Source of the DNA: Heterostelium album PN500
Taxonomy: Eukaryota > Evosea > Eumycetozoa > Acytosteliales > Acytosteliaceae
DNA: 64,000 bases
Reading direction: 5' to 3'
Assembly: GCF_000004825.1 (NCBI RefSeq)
Contig: NW_008805074.1
Coordinates: 868,001-932,000, forward strand
Below, piece by piece: positions 33,782 through 42,073 of this stretch; position 1 is the first letter of the stretch, and the number at the start of each line of letters is the position of its first letter. The notes beneath the pieces are model-generated. The model ran no database searches. It was not told the DNA's origin and worked only from the letters and a program-made list of their open reading frames with translations. Position numbers and translations under genes: made by a program.

Positions 33782-36155
33782 TTATATTGATTGTTTACCA
33801 ACTCTAAATGCTACACAAGTTGAATGATCCATCTTACCTGGATATAACTTCAAATCATCGGGTAGTGGTTTATTTGGTGAGTTGACCATAAACTCTCTAC
33901 TGGATCGTGTTGTCTCTACACAATGTTCAATGAGTTTCTCTACGATAGTCTTTGGTGTAAGTGTCCATTCTTCTTGTTGAACGTGATGATGTGGTTGCTG
34001 TTGTTGTAATAGTTGTTGTTGTTGATGATGTTGAATAGCTGCAGCGTTGAGTAATCTCTTCTTGAGGAACTCTTGCATATATTTAGATTTACATTCTTGA
34101 ATCTTCTCTGTTTCCATGTCGGACCAGTGGTCGTAAGGCAGTTGACACTCACGCGGTGTAACACCAATCGTTTGAGGATCGAGGTTATCATGGACACCGT
34201 CCGACACCAAGATGATAATATCATTCTCTTGACACGGTAGGAAATGCAGACAGAGGTTACGCAGATCGGGATGTCCATTTGCGACGTATGGACCGAGACG
34301 ACCACCCGGATCCTTTGGGTCATCTACATTACCACGATTGTTCTTGGTGATATCTGTGAATTTCTTGTTGGCATGGTTATAATGGAATACTTTACAGTCA
34401 CCAACACTTGCACAAATGAATCCCCATTTCGTTGAAAGTGTGTCTCTATTATTTGATCTTGTTGGAGCTGATCTTGATAATAAATTATTATTATTATTAT
34501 TGTTGTTGTTGTTGTTGCTGATTGTTGGTAATGTATTTGATAGATTTTCAGATGGTATAAGTGGAGATGGTGGTGTTGATGACAATGGTGAAGATGGTAG
34601 TGATGATGGTAACTTTGAGAGTGTTGGTGATGGTGGATTAGATGTTGCCGATGGTGTAGGTGGTGTTGAAGTTGATGGTATCTGATTGTTTGTTGGATTT
34701 GAATTGTTGTTGTTGTTGGTGTTGTTGTTAAAGTCGTTGTTTCCAATGAGCTCAACCATTACTCCACCCAAGAGAGTAGTTGTTCCGGCATCCCAAATAT
34801 CGGTTTTCTCTTCAATGATTTTGTTGTGAGCATAGTTGAATGCCGAGAGTATGTGATTTCCAGCATCCTGAACGGTCTGAATCTCAGAGGACAACGCTTT
34901 GCTAATAAAGTCAACGAACGAGGTCGATGCTTTGAGTGCAGCTTCGGCGGGACGAGTTCCCCAGTTGCAACCGTCGGCAATCGCAGCGATCACACGGTTA
35001 CTCTGCATCTGGATGCAAAAGTGGTCACAAATAGGATCACCGTCACGCTTTGGATGTCCCGGTAGATGAGGGTAGGTAGAGACGGTCTTGGCAAAGAAAT
35101 TGTTGTTGAAGCAAGCGTGAACCGATGACTCGAGCTGGTCGGACGACGGACCGTTGATGGTGAAGATAAAGGAATCGTTCTTTGGCTCGGCAATGAGGAA
35201 CTTTGGGAATTTATTATCTACACTTCCAATGACCACAGGTGCCAAGTCGATTCCCTTTAGCAGACTGACGGAACTGGTTCCACGTTGCAATGAAATAGGC
35301 TCATCTAATCCAAAACCATTTGGATAGGGTACTGATTGAATGTTTGGTGAAATTACAGAGGTTGTTGTTGTTGATGATGATGTTGGTGCTAATGATGATG
35401 ATGTTTGTGTTGAAGTTGCTGTTGAAGTTGTTAATAAAGATGAATTGGTTGTTGTAGTGGCAGTAGTTAAAGAAGCAGCAGCAACAGAAGCATTGTTTGT
35501 TAGATAGTTTTCAGCTGTTGATGTATTGGTTAAAACTACAGAAGGATTTACTTGTTTCATTAACAATTTAATATGATTTGATTGTTGGTTTACAATTTTC
35601 AAGAGATCCACCAAGCCTATTTCAATTTTCTCCGAGACTACCAATGCTTCGTCGACTTGTTGTTCATTATCAATACCATTACTACCACTATTATTACTGC
35701 TACTACTACTGATATCATTTGGATTATTTAGAATATTGAGTACCTGATTGTAACCTGGATGTACTGGACTATGTTCACTTGACAAACTAATAAGATTCAG
35801 TGTGTGATCCAACAATTTCAAACCCAGCGATATATTAGGTGAAACATTGATATTCTTTTCTTTTAATAATCTTTGATAAACTTTGGTTGCATTTTCAATT
35901 GATTTATGTAATCTTTATTGATTTAATTAAAAATAAATAAATAAATTAATATTAAAAAATAATTTAATTTAAAATATATATTAATAGTTACTTTGAAATT
36001 GAATCATCAGATGTTATATCTTGTTGATCTTGTGATGATTGATTGTTAATATTTGTTTGACTATTATTATTATTATCTGTTGATTTAATATTGTACAAGT
36101 CGGGATCTTCATCGTCAGCCGAATAAGATCTCATATGACGAAAAGATGACTCCAT
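33782..36155 (-). CDS. PP2C-like domain protein, two exons
   Basis: Protein with a PP2C/SpoIIE-like metal-dependent phosphatase fold. Exons 36155-35992 and 35912-33782 give 764 residues. The N-terminal 55 residues are charged and N/Q rich. A helical stretch follows (LHKSIENATKVYQRLLKE), which may be MIT-like (weak). After N/S/T-rich linkers the phosphatase part shows HPKRDGDPICDHFCIQ, IAAIADGCNWG, WDAGTTTLLGGV, FICASVGDCKVFHY, IIILVSDGVHDNLD and KMDHSTCVAFRVG. These correspond to the DG, GDS-like, SDG..DN and D..S/T motifs of PP2C. Two long insertions (N/P/S-rich and Q/H-rich) interrupt the domain. The D in GDC and DG motifs are present, so activity is possible but unproven. Similar proteins exist in D. 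discoideum. Confidence 0.85.
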
Positions 36156-36559
36156 ATTTGATCAAACTATAGCATAGGATCTTATATCATAGGATGTAAA
36201 TGATGAAATCAAATTAATGTAAAAATTTTTAATAAAAAACATTCACCATCACTTGAGTTATTTTTAATCATTTTTAATTAATTGTTTTTTTTTTGTTTTT
36301 TATTTTTAATTTTGAAAAAAAACAATTTAAATTTTTTTGTTTTTGAATTTAAAAACCCATGATCAATGATACACACGATCGCAATCTATCTTTGGGAATT
36401 TTGATCAAAAAAAAAAAAAATATGATCTGTATTAGTTAGCATGTTTGTTTTACAGGCAAAAGTCTTTTATAATTATTATAAACTAAACAAAGCAGAATGA
36501 ACAAAATAGTGTAAATCTATATATTTTTATCTTTTTATTATAATGATGTTTGGTGTTGA
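36156..36559. other. Upstream of PP2C-like gene and 3' flank of U2
   Basis: 404 bp holding the PP2C-like gene's promoter side and the 3' flank of the first U2 gene. A/T runs dominate. From about 36518 the sequence matches the flank of the second U2 copy. Confidence 0.45.
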
Positions 36560-36778
36560 GGTGTACCTTTGATACTCTGAATAAACTGCAATACAGAGCA
36601 AATACATCTATGAGAAATATATAGGATTTACCAAATATAATTCTGATCTCATAGCCTCGAGATAAATTAGATTAATCAAAGAATGCCATTTCCACTTGGG
36701 TTGGCAGAAAGAGATTAAGCTTTCTAGAACAGATACTACACTTGATCAAAGCAATTTAATGCAATTTGAAGAAGTGAT
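36560..36778 (-). ncRNA. U2 spliceosomal snRNA, copy 1
   Basis: Minus-strand RNA of about 219 nt. Its 5' end reads ATCACTTCTTCAAATTGC, followed by GATCAAGTGTAGTATCTG (36730-36750), the near-invariant U2 segment containing the GUAGUA branch-site-recognition sequence. Further on come an Sm-site-like ATATTTGG (36631-36638), a terminal hairpin CTCTG..CAGAG with TTGCAGTTTATT in the loop (stem-loop IV type), and the 3' end GGTACACC. U2 pairs with the intron branch site in the spliceosome. The 3' end is set by analogy with other U2 RNAs and may be off by several bases. Confidence 0.92.
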
Positions 36779-36800
36779 TTTAAACTCTCTATCTGCACTT

Positions 36801-36838
36801 TTATTTAAATCGAAATTCTATTACAATTGATTATGGAT
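36801..36838 (-). promoter_or_regulatory. U2 copy 1 promoter: TATA and DUSE-like elements
   Basis: Reading the minus strand, ATTTAAATAA (36801-36810) lies about 25-30 bases before the U2 start, and ATCCATAA (36831-36838) lies about 55-60 bases before it. The second resembles the dictyostelid upstream element DUSE ([A/T]CCCA[C/T]AA) with one mismatch. Both are at the same distance in copy 2. Confidence 0.6.
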
Positions 36839-36926
36839 ATCTTTATTCTATACTTTTCATCTATTCAAACAATGATTTATTTGTAATCATTCGATTATTA
36901 TTTTTAAAATGTCGTCAATCAAAAAA

Positions 36927-37274
36927 AAAGTTTATTATTGTTAGAAGAAATCTACCAGAAAAAACCTAAATTAAATAATATTTTTTGGCTACCTACAATC
37001 GCTCTACCTTTGACTTGAAATTTCGATCCAAGAATCTTTTATCTCCAATATATATAGATTTAGAAACATCTTCTTTTTCTATTCAAAAAATATCTATGAT
37101 TTTATTCTTATAATATAAATTAATTCTTATAGATTATCTTTTATCATGTTTAATTATTTTAATGTATTATCAATAGAATCAAAAAATATATGAAATCATA
37201 AATATTCATTCTTTTCTATTTTATTTATTTACAGAGTAATTATTTTTCTTGGTCGATCCAACATTGTTAAATTT
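36927..37274. other. Spacer between U2 copy 1 and E2 gene
   Basis: 348 bp. Mostly AT-rich, with one less AT-rich patch at about 36990-37035 (GGCTACC, CGCTCTACC). I could not match it to a known small RNA. Contains the 3' flank of the E2-like gene. Confidence 0.4.
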
Positions 37275-38960
37275 TTATTCTAATGAATGAAGAGTCTTTA
37301 ACTCTGCAAGTGTAAATCCAGCATGTGTTTTATTCCACTGTCTTGCACTATTCCAATATTCGGTTGGATTATCACGATAGAGACCGGCTTTGACAGCATC
37401 CAATGGATCCATTGGATTTGGATCGGTCAACAACGCACAAATCGATAACATGATTCTATGAATGGTGAGTGCTGGCGAGAAACTATCCTTTAAGATGTCC
37501 AAACAGATCATACCGTCGGAAGAGATATTGCAATGGAATACCTTGGTTTCGAATCTGACTTTGGGTGGTTTGAATGGATAGTCCTCTGGGAAGACGACAC
37601 TCAACATGTAGAGACCATCGTAGGCTGTTCCAGCCGGACCCTTCATGATGATCTTCCAAATCTTGATATTCGACTCCGACATGAAAATATAGAACGATGG
37701 TTGTGTTGAGTTTTCGATTTCCTTTTGGAAATTGGTGTACTCTGCAATGATACGCTTGTTGGCACTCGATGATTTGGCCTTGGCAGCGGTCTCCTCTTTC
37801 AACGCTCCACCTACACACTTGCCACTGGAGGCAACAGCACTCTCTACTTTACGCTCAACAGTAGTTACAGTGGTCGGAGTGATTCCAAGGAATGCTTCAC
37901 GTGTGGCAATGTCAATGGAGAATGGTTTAAAGTCACTTCTTGAACTTAGATTGATGAGTGCCTCTCGCTCAAAGAGTTCAACACCGGCCTGTGAAGAATC
38001 AATGATGAAACACGATCCTCCTGTTGCTTTGGTAAAGGTTCCCAGTGCTTCTTTATCGGCACCATTTCCACATGGAATGGCATCCAAAACGATATTGTGT
38101 TCTTTCAAATAGGTGAAAACCTTGTATGGATCGGAACCACTGTTGTCTTGACCGTCGGTCAGTGCAAAAACTCTGCAATTTAGATCGTCGGACAACAAGA
38201 TATCGGCTGGATGTTTGTTTTTGTAGCTGACAATGGTTTCCGCTGCCAACTTGATCGCTTCGTAGAGACGTGTCTTGGCTTGATTGGCATCGACATCTCC
38301 CAACTCGGTTGAGAAGGAATCAAAGTTTCTTGTAGGTTGGAAGGTGAGATCGATGCGCTCACCAAAACAAACGAGACCAACACATGCAGGAATCTCTTGT
38401 TGCACGTATTTATCAATGAATGTCTGGAAGAGTGCTTGTGCCACTTCGATTCTTGTCATTTCCAATTCACCCGGCACCTTTGAACCAGCATAAGCAGCAG
38501 CTTTCATCGAACCACTCACATCCAAAACAATGATATCGATCTGTTTGATCTTTTCTGAGAATACCGATACTGTTGGTTTAATTGGAATGAATGGTTCTGT
38601 GTTGTTGTTGTTGTTGTTGCTATCGGTAATATCACCAATAGATAATCTTCTTGTTGAATTGACAATGTTGGTAATCGAAGATGTGTTGTTATCTGTTGGT
38701 GTGGTGGTTGTAGTTGCTGCTGCTGCCGATGTAATTTGTTTAAGAATTAATTCTACATTATCATTAATACCCAAATCCTCCAATGTATCTTCTTTAAATA
38801 ATTCAGAGCTATCATTTAACAATTGTAATTGATCGGCAGGAATAGAGGTGATGGCTGCTCTCTTTATGATTTCCTCGAGCAACTCATGAACTTTCTGTGT
38901 TTTCTTGAATGGAAGTGCAATTTTTTTATTTTGAAAGATGATATTAATTGTTATTGCCAT
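37275..38960 (-). CDS. Ubl-vWA-UBC fusion, E2-like protein
   Basis: Single-exon gene, 561 residues, with three parts. Residues 1-76 are ubiquitin-like (INIIFQNKKIALPFKKTQKV, EDLGINDNVELILKQ). Residues 138-335 are a von Willebrand A domain with an intact MIDAS start DVSGSM (D147) and VFALTDGQDNSG. Residues about 405-550 are a ubiquitin-conjugating domain with GPAGTAYDGLYMLSVVFPED, YPFKPPKVRF, catalytic cysteine in GMICLDILKDSFSPALTI (about C486) and DPNPMDPLD. The usual HPN motif reads HCN (about 476-478); the catalytic-loop asparagine is kept, the proline is not. As an E2 it would carry ubiquitin from E1; the vWA domain suggests protein binding. A-T/N-rich linkers separate the domains. Activity is inferred. 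Confidence 0.92.
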   Translation of the reverse strand: MAITINIIFQNKKIALPFKKTQKVHELLEEIIKRAAITSIPADQLQLLNDSSELFKEDTLEDLGINDNVELILKQITSAAAATTTTTPTDNNTSSITNIVNSTRRLSIGDITDSNNNNNNTEPFIPIKPTVSVFSEKIKQIDIIVLDVSGSMKAAAYAGSKVPGELEMTRIEVAQALFQTFIDKYVQQEIPACVGLVCFGERIDLTFQPTRNFDSFSTELGDVDANQAKTRLYEAIKLAAETIVSYKNKHPADILLSDDLNCRVFALTDGQDNSGSDPYKVFTYLKEHNIVLDAIPCGNGADKEALGTFTKATGGSCFIIDSSQAGVELFEREALINLSSRSDFKPFSIDIATREAFLGITPTTVTTVERKVESAVASSGKCVGGALKEETAAKAKSSSANKRIIAEYTNFQKEIENSTQPSFYIFMSESNIKIWKIIMKGPAGTAYDGLYMLSVVFPEDYPFKPPKVRFETKVFHCNISSDGMICLDILKDSFSPALTIHRIMLSICALLTDPNPMDPLDAVKAGLYRDNPTEYWNSARQWNKTHAGFTLAELKTLHSLE

Positions 38961-40300
38961 TGTTATATAATAATAGTATATTAAAAAAAATAAAAATAAA
39001 GTAATTGATAAATATTTATTTACAATGAAACTGTAATAAAAGATATGATTTAAATAATAAAAGTATGTTGATTGACTTTATCATCATGATTCTCTATTTA
39101 TATTCTCAGATTTATCTTATTTTAAATTAATTCATCGAAAATGTTTGGATCTTTTGTTTGTTGATGTGCTTGATTCATCAAATCACTCTAGTGAATATTT
39201 GTGACTCAGTGGGGTTCATTTTTTTTCACACCATTTTCCATTTTTTTTTAAAAAACCAAATGCTGATCATTACAGTTTGGAAATTTTTAATAAAAAATGT
39301 GCTAAATTTTTTTCAATTATAGTGGTTGTGGCTGTTTTTCACAATATTCTACATTTAAAATCATATAAAGATAAAAGTTATTATCTGTATACATTAAAGA
39401 TCAAATAAAGTTAAAACTTAAATCTTTACAATATTTATTAACTTTGTTTTTAATGTATTTAAATACACCGTGTATACATATTATTTGTATATTATTCGTC
39501 CATTCTAAAATATAAATGGATATGTTAACATATTCAAAACAAACATTTTATTTCTTTTTTTGGACAATATATTAGATTAATGTATTTTCCAATTTTATTC
39601 CTATTTTGGATAGATGCTGTGGCACAATGAAATATACACCATTATCTAGATATTCATCCAGATATAGATAAATTGAGAACTGCAATAGAATAGAAAAAAT
39701 AAGAAATCAAATTCTGAAAATCACAAAACAAGTAAAATTGATCTATATTAATTTTCAACACGCTGAATACTCTATTACTATAAGGAGTTTAAATATTGTA
39801 TCTCATACAACTTGAAAAAATATAGATTTTTCGATTTATTAATCTTATACTTAATTAGGTTTTAATATGTAAATTAATATCAATGGATATGTCATATGTT
39901 GTCTCACTGTGATAATGTATTAAAGTTAAATAAAGAATAAAGAATGAATTATAATATTTAATATCTTTTGTACTTTACAAAATTTTAGTTTAAAAATGAG
40001 TATATAATAAGTTATAATATTTATCTTTATTTAAAGTTGAATTAAAGTAAAATTTGAATAACTTTTTTAAGTATTGATATGTAGCTCATATATAAAGAAT
40101 GACTTTCCCTTAATTAATTAGCAAACTTACGTATTTAATTTGGTATTAATTTAATAAAATTGTCTTTTGATTGCGTAATATTTAACAAAGAATAACATAA
40201 TAAACAGTATTAAATACCTCAGTGAATGTACATACCTATATCTATTGTATGCCTGCCTAGAGTATCATAATTAAAACGTATTGATAAATCGGTAATTGAT
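38961..40300. other. Intergenic, no gene seen
   Basis: 1.3 kb of strongly AT-rich sequence upstream of the E2-like gene, with no coding frame, tRNA or snRNA I could support. A weak imperfect inverted repeat (TTATCTAGATAT..AGATATAGATAA) lies near 39638-39670. Confidence 0.5.
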
Positions 40301-40306
40301 AAAAAA

Positions 40307-40353
40307 ACATATATTAAGAATTGGAACGATGAGCAAATTTTTTTTTTTTTTTA
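40307..40353 (+). pseudogene. U6 snRNA-like scrap
   Basis: ACATATATTAAGAATTGGAA then CGAT at 40307-40330 closely follows the U6 snRNA segment ACAUAUACUAAAAUUGGAAC GAU. The match then stops: the ACAGAGA box and the rest of U6 are absent. GAGCAAATT and a run of about 16 T (from 40338) follow. Best read as a truncated or internally deleted U6 copy; chance similarity cannot be excluded. Confidence 0.35.
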
Positions 40354-40424
40354 AAATTATTTTAATAAATAGGTAGATGATCAGTCTATTTATTTATTAA
40401 TTATCAACTCAAATAATTTAACGT

Positions 40425-40508
40425 CTATTCAGAGTTAGTGTAAGAACTTCTTTTTATGTTTATTAAATATAAATTGATCATACCTATTCAGAGTTAGTGT
40501 AAGAACTT
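40425..40508. repeat. Exact 25-bp direct repeat, 59-bp spacing
   Basis: The same 25 bases, beginning CTATTCAGAGTTAGTG, occur at 40425-40449 and 40484-40508. The 34 bases between are AT-rich. It lies just left of the structured region. It could be a target-site-like or recombination footprint; nothing decides this. Confidence 0.75.
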
Positions 40509-40560
40509 GAATGGTACAATTGATCGAATTGAACAGTCGTTGAGTTTTTAAAAATGAAAG

Positions 40561-40700
40561 TGGTAATATCGTTACATTATCCTTGTACTACCATTACTGA
40601 TAGTCAAGGTGTAGAGCTTGATATTACCCTACAGTTCGTGTTTTTTATTTATTTATTGTTGGAGCAGTTCAGCCACAGGCCGGCTGAGATGGCCATCATT
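40561..40700 (+). ncRNA. Candidate structured RNA, unit 1
   Basis: GGTAATATC (40562-40570) pairs perfectly with GATATTACC (40620-40628). Inside, CCTTG-t-ACT pairs with AGT CAAGG, forming a nested hairpin. AGTTCGTG and a T-run follow (40633-40646), then a second hairpin TCAGCC/GGCTGA whose loop is ACAGGCC, then ATGGCCA. The same order recurs in unit 2, with different stem bases but pairing kept. Strand is chosen from AGTTCGTG followed by T, which resembles a Pol III end. No known RNA family recognised. Confidence 0.4.
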
Positions 40701-40880
40701 TTGAGAAAGGGATGATGTTCCCATTGATTTGGTTTGGCAGACTGAGTATTTAAGCCACTTAGAATTCTAAGCGGGTACGTGTGTAAACCACTCGGTGTTC
40801 ACCTATGATAAGCCTGCTAGTTACTGTCGGTGTCAACTTCATGGGGTCCAAGATAGTATTGAATACTAGATTATTTTTTT
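40700..40880. other. GC-richer linker with palindromes
   Basis: Between the two RNA-like units the DNA is less AT-rich. It has CATCAT..ATGATG as a small hairpin (about 40695-40716), the perfect 14-bp palindrome CTTAGAATTCTAAG (40758-40771) and a 27-base T run (from about 40873). No ORF is supported. Confidence 0.5.
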
Positions 40881-40900
40881 TTTTTTTTTTTTTTTTTTTG

Positions 40901-41020
40901 CAAAAAAGATTTGTTGACTCATGATCAGTCAACAAATTGCAGGTATTGATATTAACCTGCTAGTTCGTGTTTTATGTTATATTTACATTCTCACATAGGC
41001 CGTGAGAAATATAGCCAATA
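40901..41020 (+). ncRNA. Candidate structured RNA, unit 2
   Basis: ATTTGTTGACT (40909-40919) pairs with AGTCAACAAAT (40927-40937) over a 7-base loop, followed directly by GCAGGT (40939-40944) pairing with ACCTGC (40955-40960). Then come TAGTTCGTGTTTT and a hairpin TCTCAC/GTGAGA with loop ATAGGCC, then ATAGCCA. This parallels unit 1 about 330 bp upstream; the second-hairpin stems differ between units while the loop is kept. Could be a tandem small-RNA gene or part of a repeat element. Confidence 0.4.
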
Positions 41021-41129
41021 AAATGTTATTATTATTATTATTATTATTATTTTAATTATTATTATTATTATTATTATTGTTATAAATTATTAATTAATAA
41101 GTTGAGTAGTATTAGGATAGAATAGATCT

Positions 41130-41350
41130 AACAGTAGTTGCGTGTTGATGAACAACAGTATAAAGTGGTGGCACTTAGTTGGAAGGATTAAGATTCCAAT
41201 CAGATTTAAATTTACGCGTTAATGCAGAGCAATCGACAGTGACTCCTTGGGAGATTGAATTAGCGATCGTGAAGTTAAGCTTGTGGTAATTGGCAGAATA
41301 CTATATTAGTACGTGGCGCGCTCAAAAGCTAAAAAAAAAAAAAAAAATCT
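41130..41350. other. RNA-gene-like stretch with A run
   Basis: A less AT-rich 200-bp block between the structured units and the tRNA. It holds GCGATCGTGAAGTTAAGC (41263-41280) and TTAGTACGTGG (41306-41316), which recall two conserved parts of 5S rRNA (GAAGNTAAGC and TTAGTACTTGG), but the spacing is about 11 bases too long and the rest does not match. A 17-base A run follows at about 41331-41347. It might be a Pol III-derived retroposed sequence; unproven. Confidence 0.3.
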
Positions 41351-41388
41351 GAAAATCGCATGCGGACTAAATTCTTTTTAAAATGATA

Positions 41389-41478
41389 TGGAGAAGGAGA
41401 GGATCGAACTCTCGACCTTAGCATTGCTATGTATACTGTTATATAAGTACTACACTCTACCGACTGAGTTACGTCTCC
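41389..41478 (-). tRNA. tRNA-Ile(UAU) with intron
   Basis: Minus strand. Acceptor GGAGACG pairs with CTTCTCC (one mismatch) and the discriminator is A. D arm ACTC AGTCGGTA GAGT. Anticodon stem TAGTA/TGCTA with CTTATA before a roughly 17-base intron, giving anticodon UAU. T arm GAGAG TTCGATC CTCTC. The anticodon region resembles intron-bearing tRNA-Ile(UAU) genes of animals. A TTTT stretch just downstream can serve as Pol III terminator. The gene reads the rare AUA codon. Confidence 0.9.
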
Positions 41479-42073
41479 ACTTGTTATTTTTGATGTTGAA
41501 TTCAATTTTTACCGTATCCCATCGGTGTCGACTATTTCACAAACTAAGAATGTCATAATCTTGTCCTGATCAATAAAGTCAAGAATCCAATTTTCAAATT
41601 GGAGCATATGCCAAATATGTCAACGATCAAAGATCTTCTGTAAATAATAACGAAATCATGAATTTTCAACAATTTCAAAATGAAAATTTAATTTCTATTA
41701 CATTCTAGAATTTTTGTTATTATTTGTTATTTTTTATCTTTTTATTAATTTTAGGTAATCAACTTTCTTTTTACAAAAAGATTAACTGGGTTGTTAAATT
41801 CGACCAGACAATTTAAAAAAAAAAAATGAATAGATTATTCGAATTTTTTTAATAGCGTGTCGCGTGGGTGTTTTTGGGTACCATGATTTAAATGATGGAA
41901 AAAAAATCACATCAAGCTTGGAAAAAAAAATATCCATGTATAATAAGATCTTTCAATAAAACGTAAGTGTCAAAAAAGAAATTGATAACAGTTTTTTGGT
42001 AACCAAACAATTTTTAATTTTCTTTTTTTTTTTTTTCATATCAATCGTTTTCATCAAACAAATAAATACAAAA
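41479..42073. promoter_or_regulatory. Upstream of the FNIII/EGF surface gene
   Basis: 595 bp between the tRNA 5' end and the next start codon. Contains the G/T-rich box CGTGGGTGTTTTTGGG at 41863-41878, about 200 bp before the ATG, which resembles a G-box bound by dictyostelid GBF. The rest is AT-rich with no gene. Confidence 0.4.

Larger units (their letters stand above)
36518..36926. repeat. U2 repeat unit, copy 1
   Basis: About 400 bp that recurs almost unchanged at about 47386-47796 in the same orientation. It includes the U2 snRNA gene, its promoter to about 150 bp upstream and a short 3' flank. I see three or four single-base differences in the RNA and promoter part, plus small length changes at the edges. 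Confidence 0.85.

Noticed and set aside
38961-42073. LTR or non-LTR retroelement beside the tRNA
   Set aside because: tRNA flanks are favoured insertion sites in dictyostelids, and A and T runs and repeats are present, but no reverse transcriptase, integrase, terminal repeat or target-site pair can be read.
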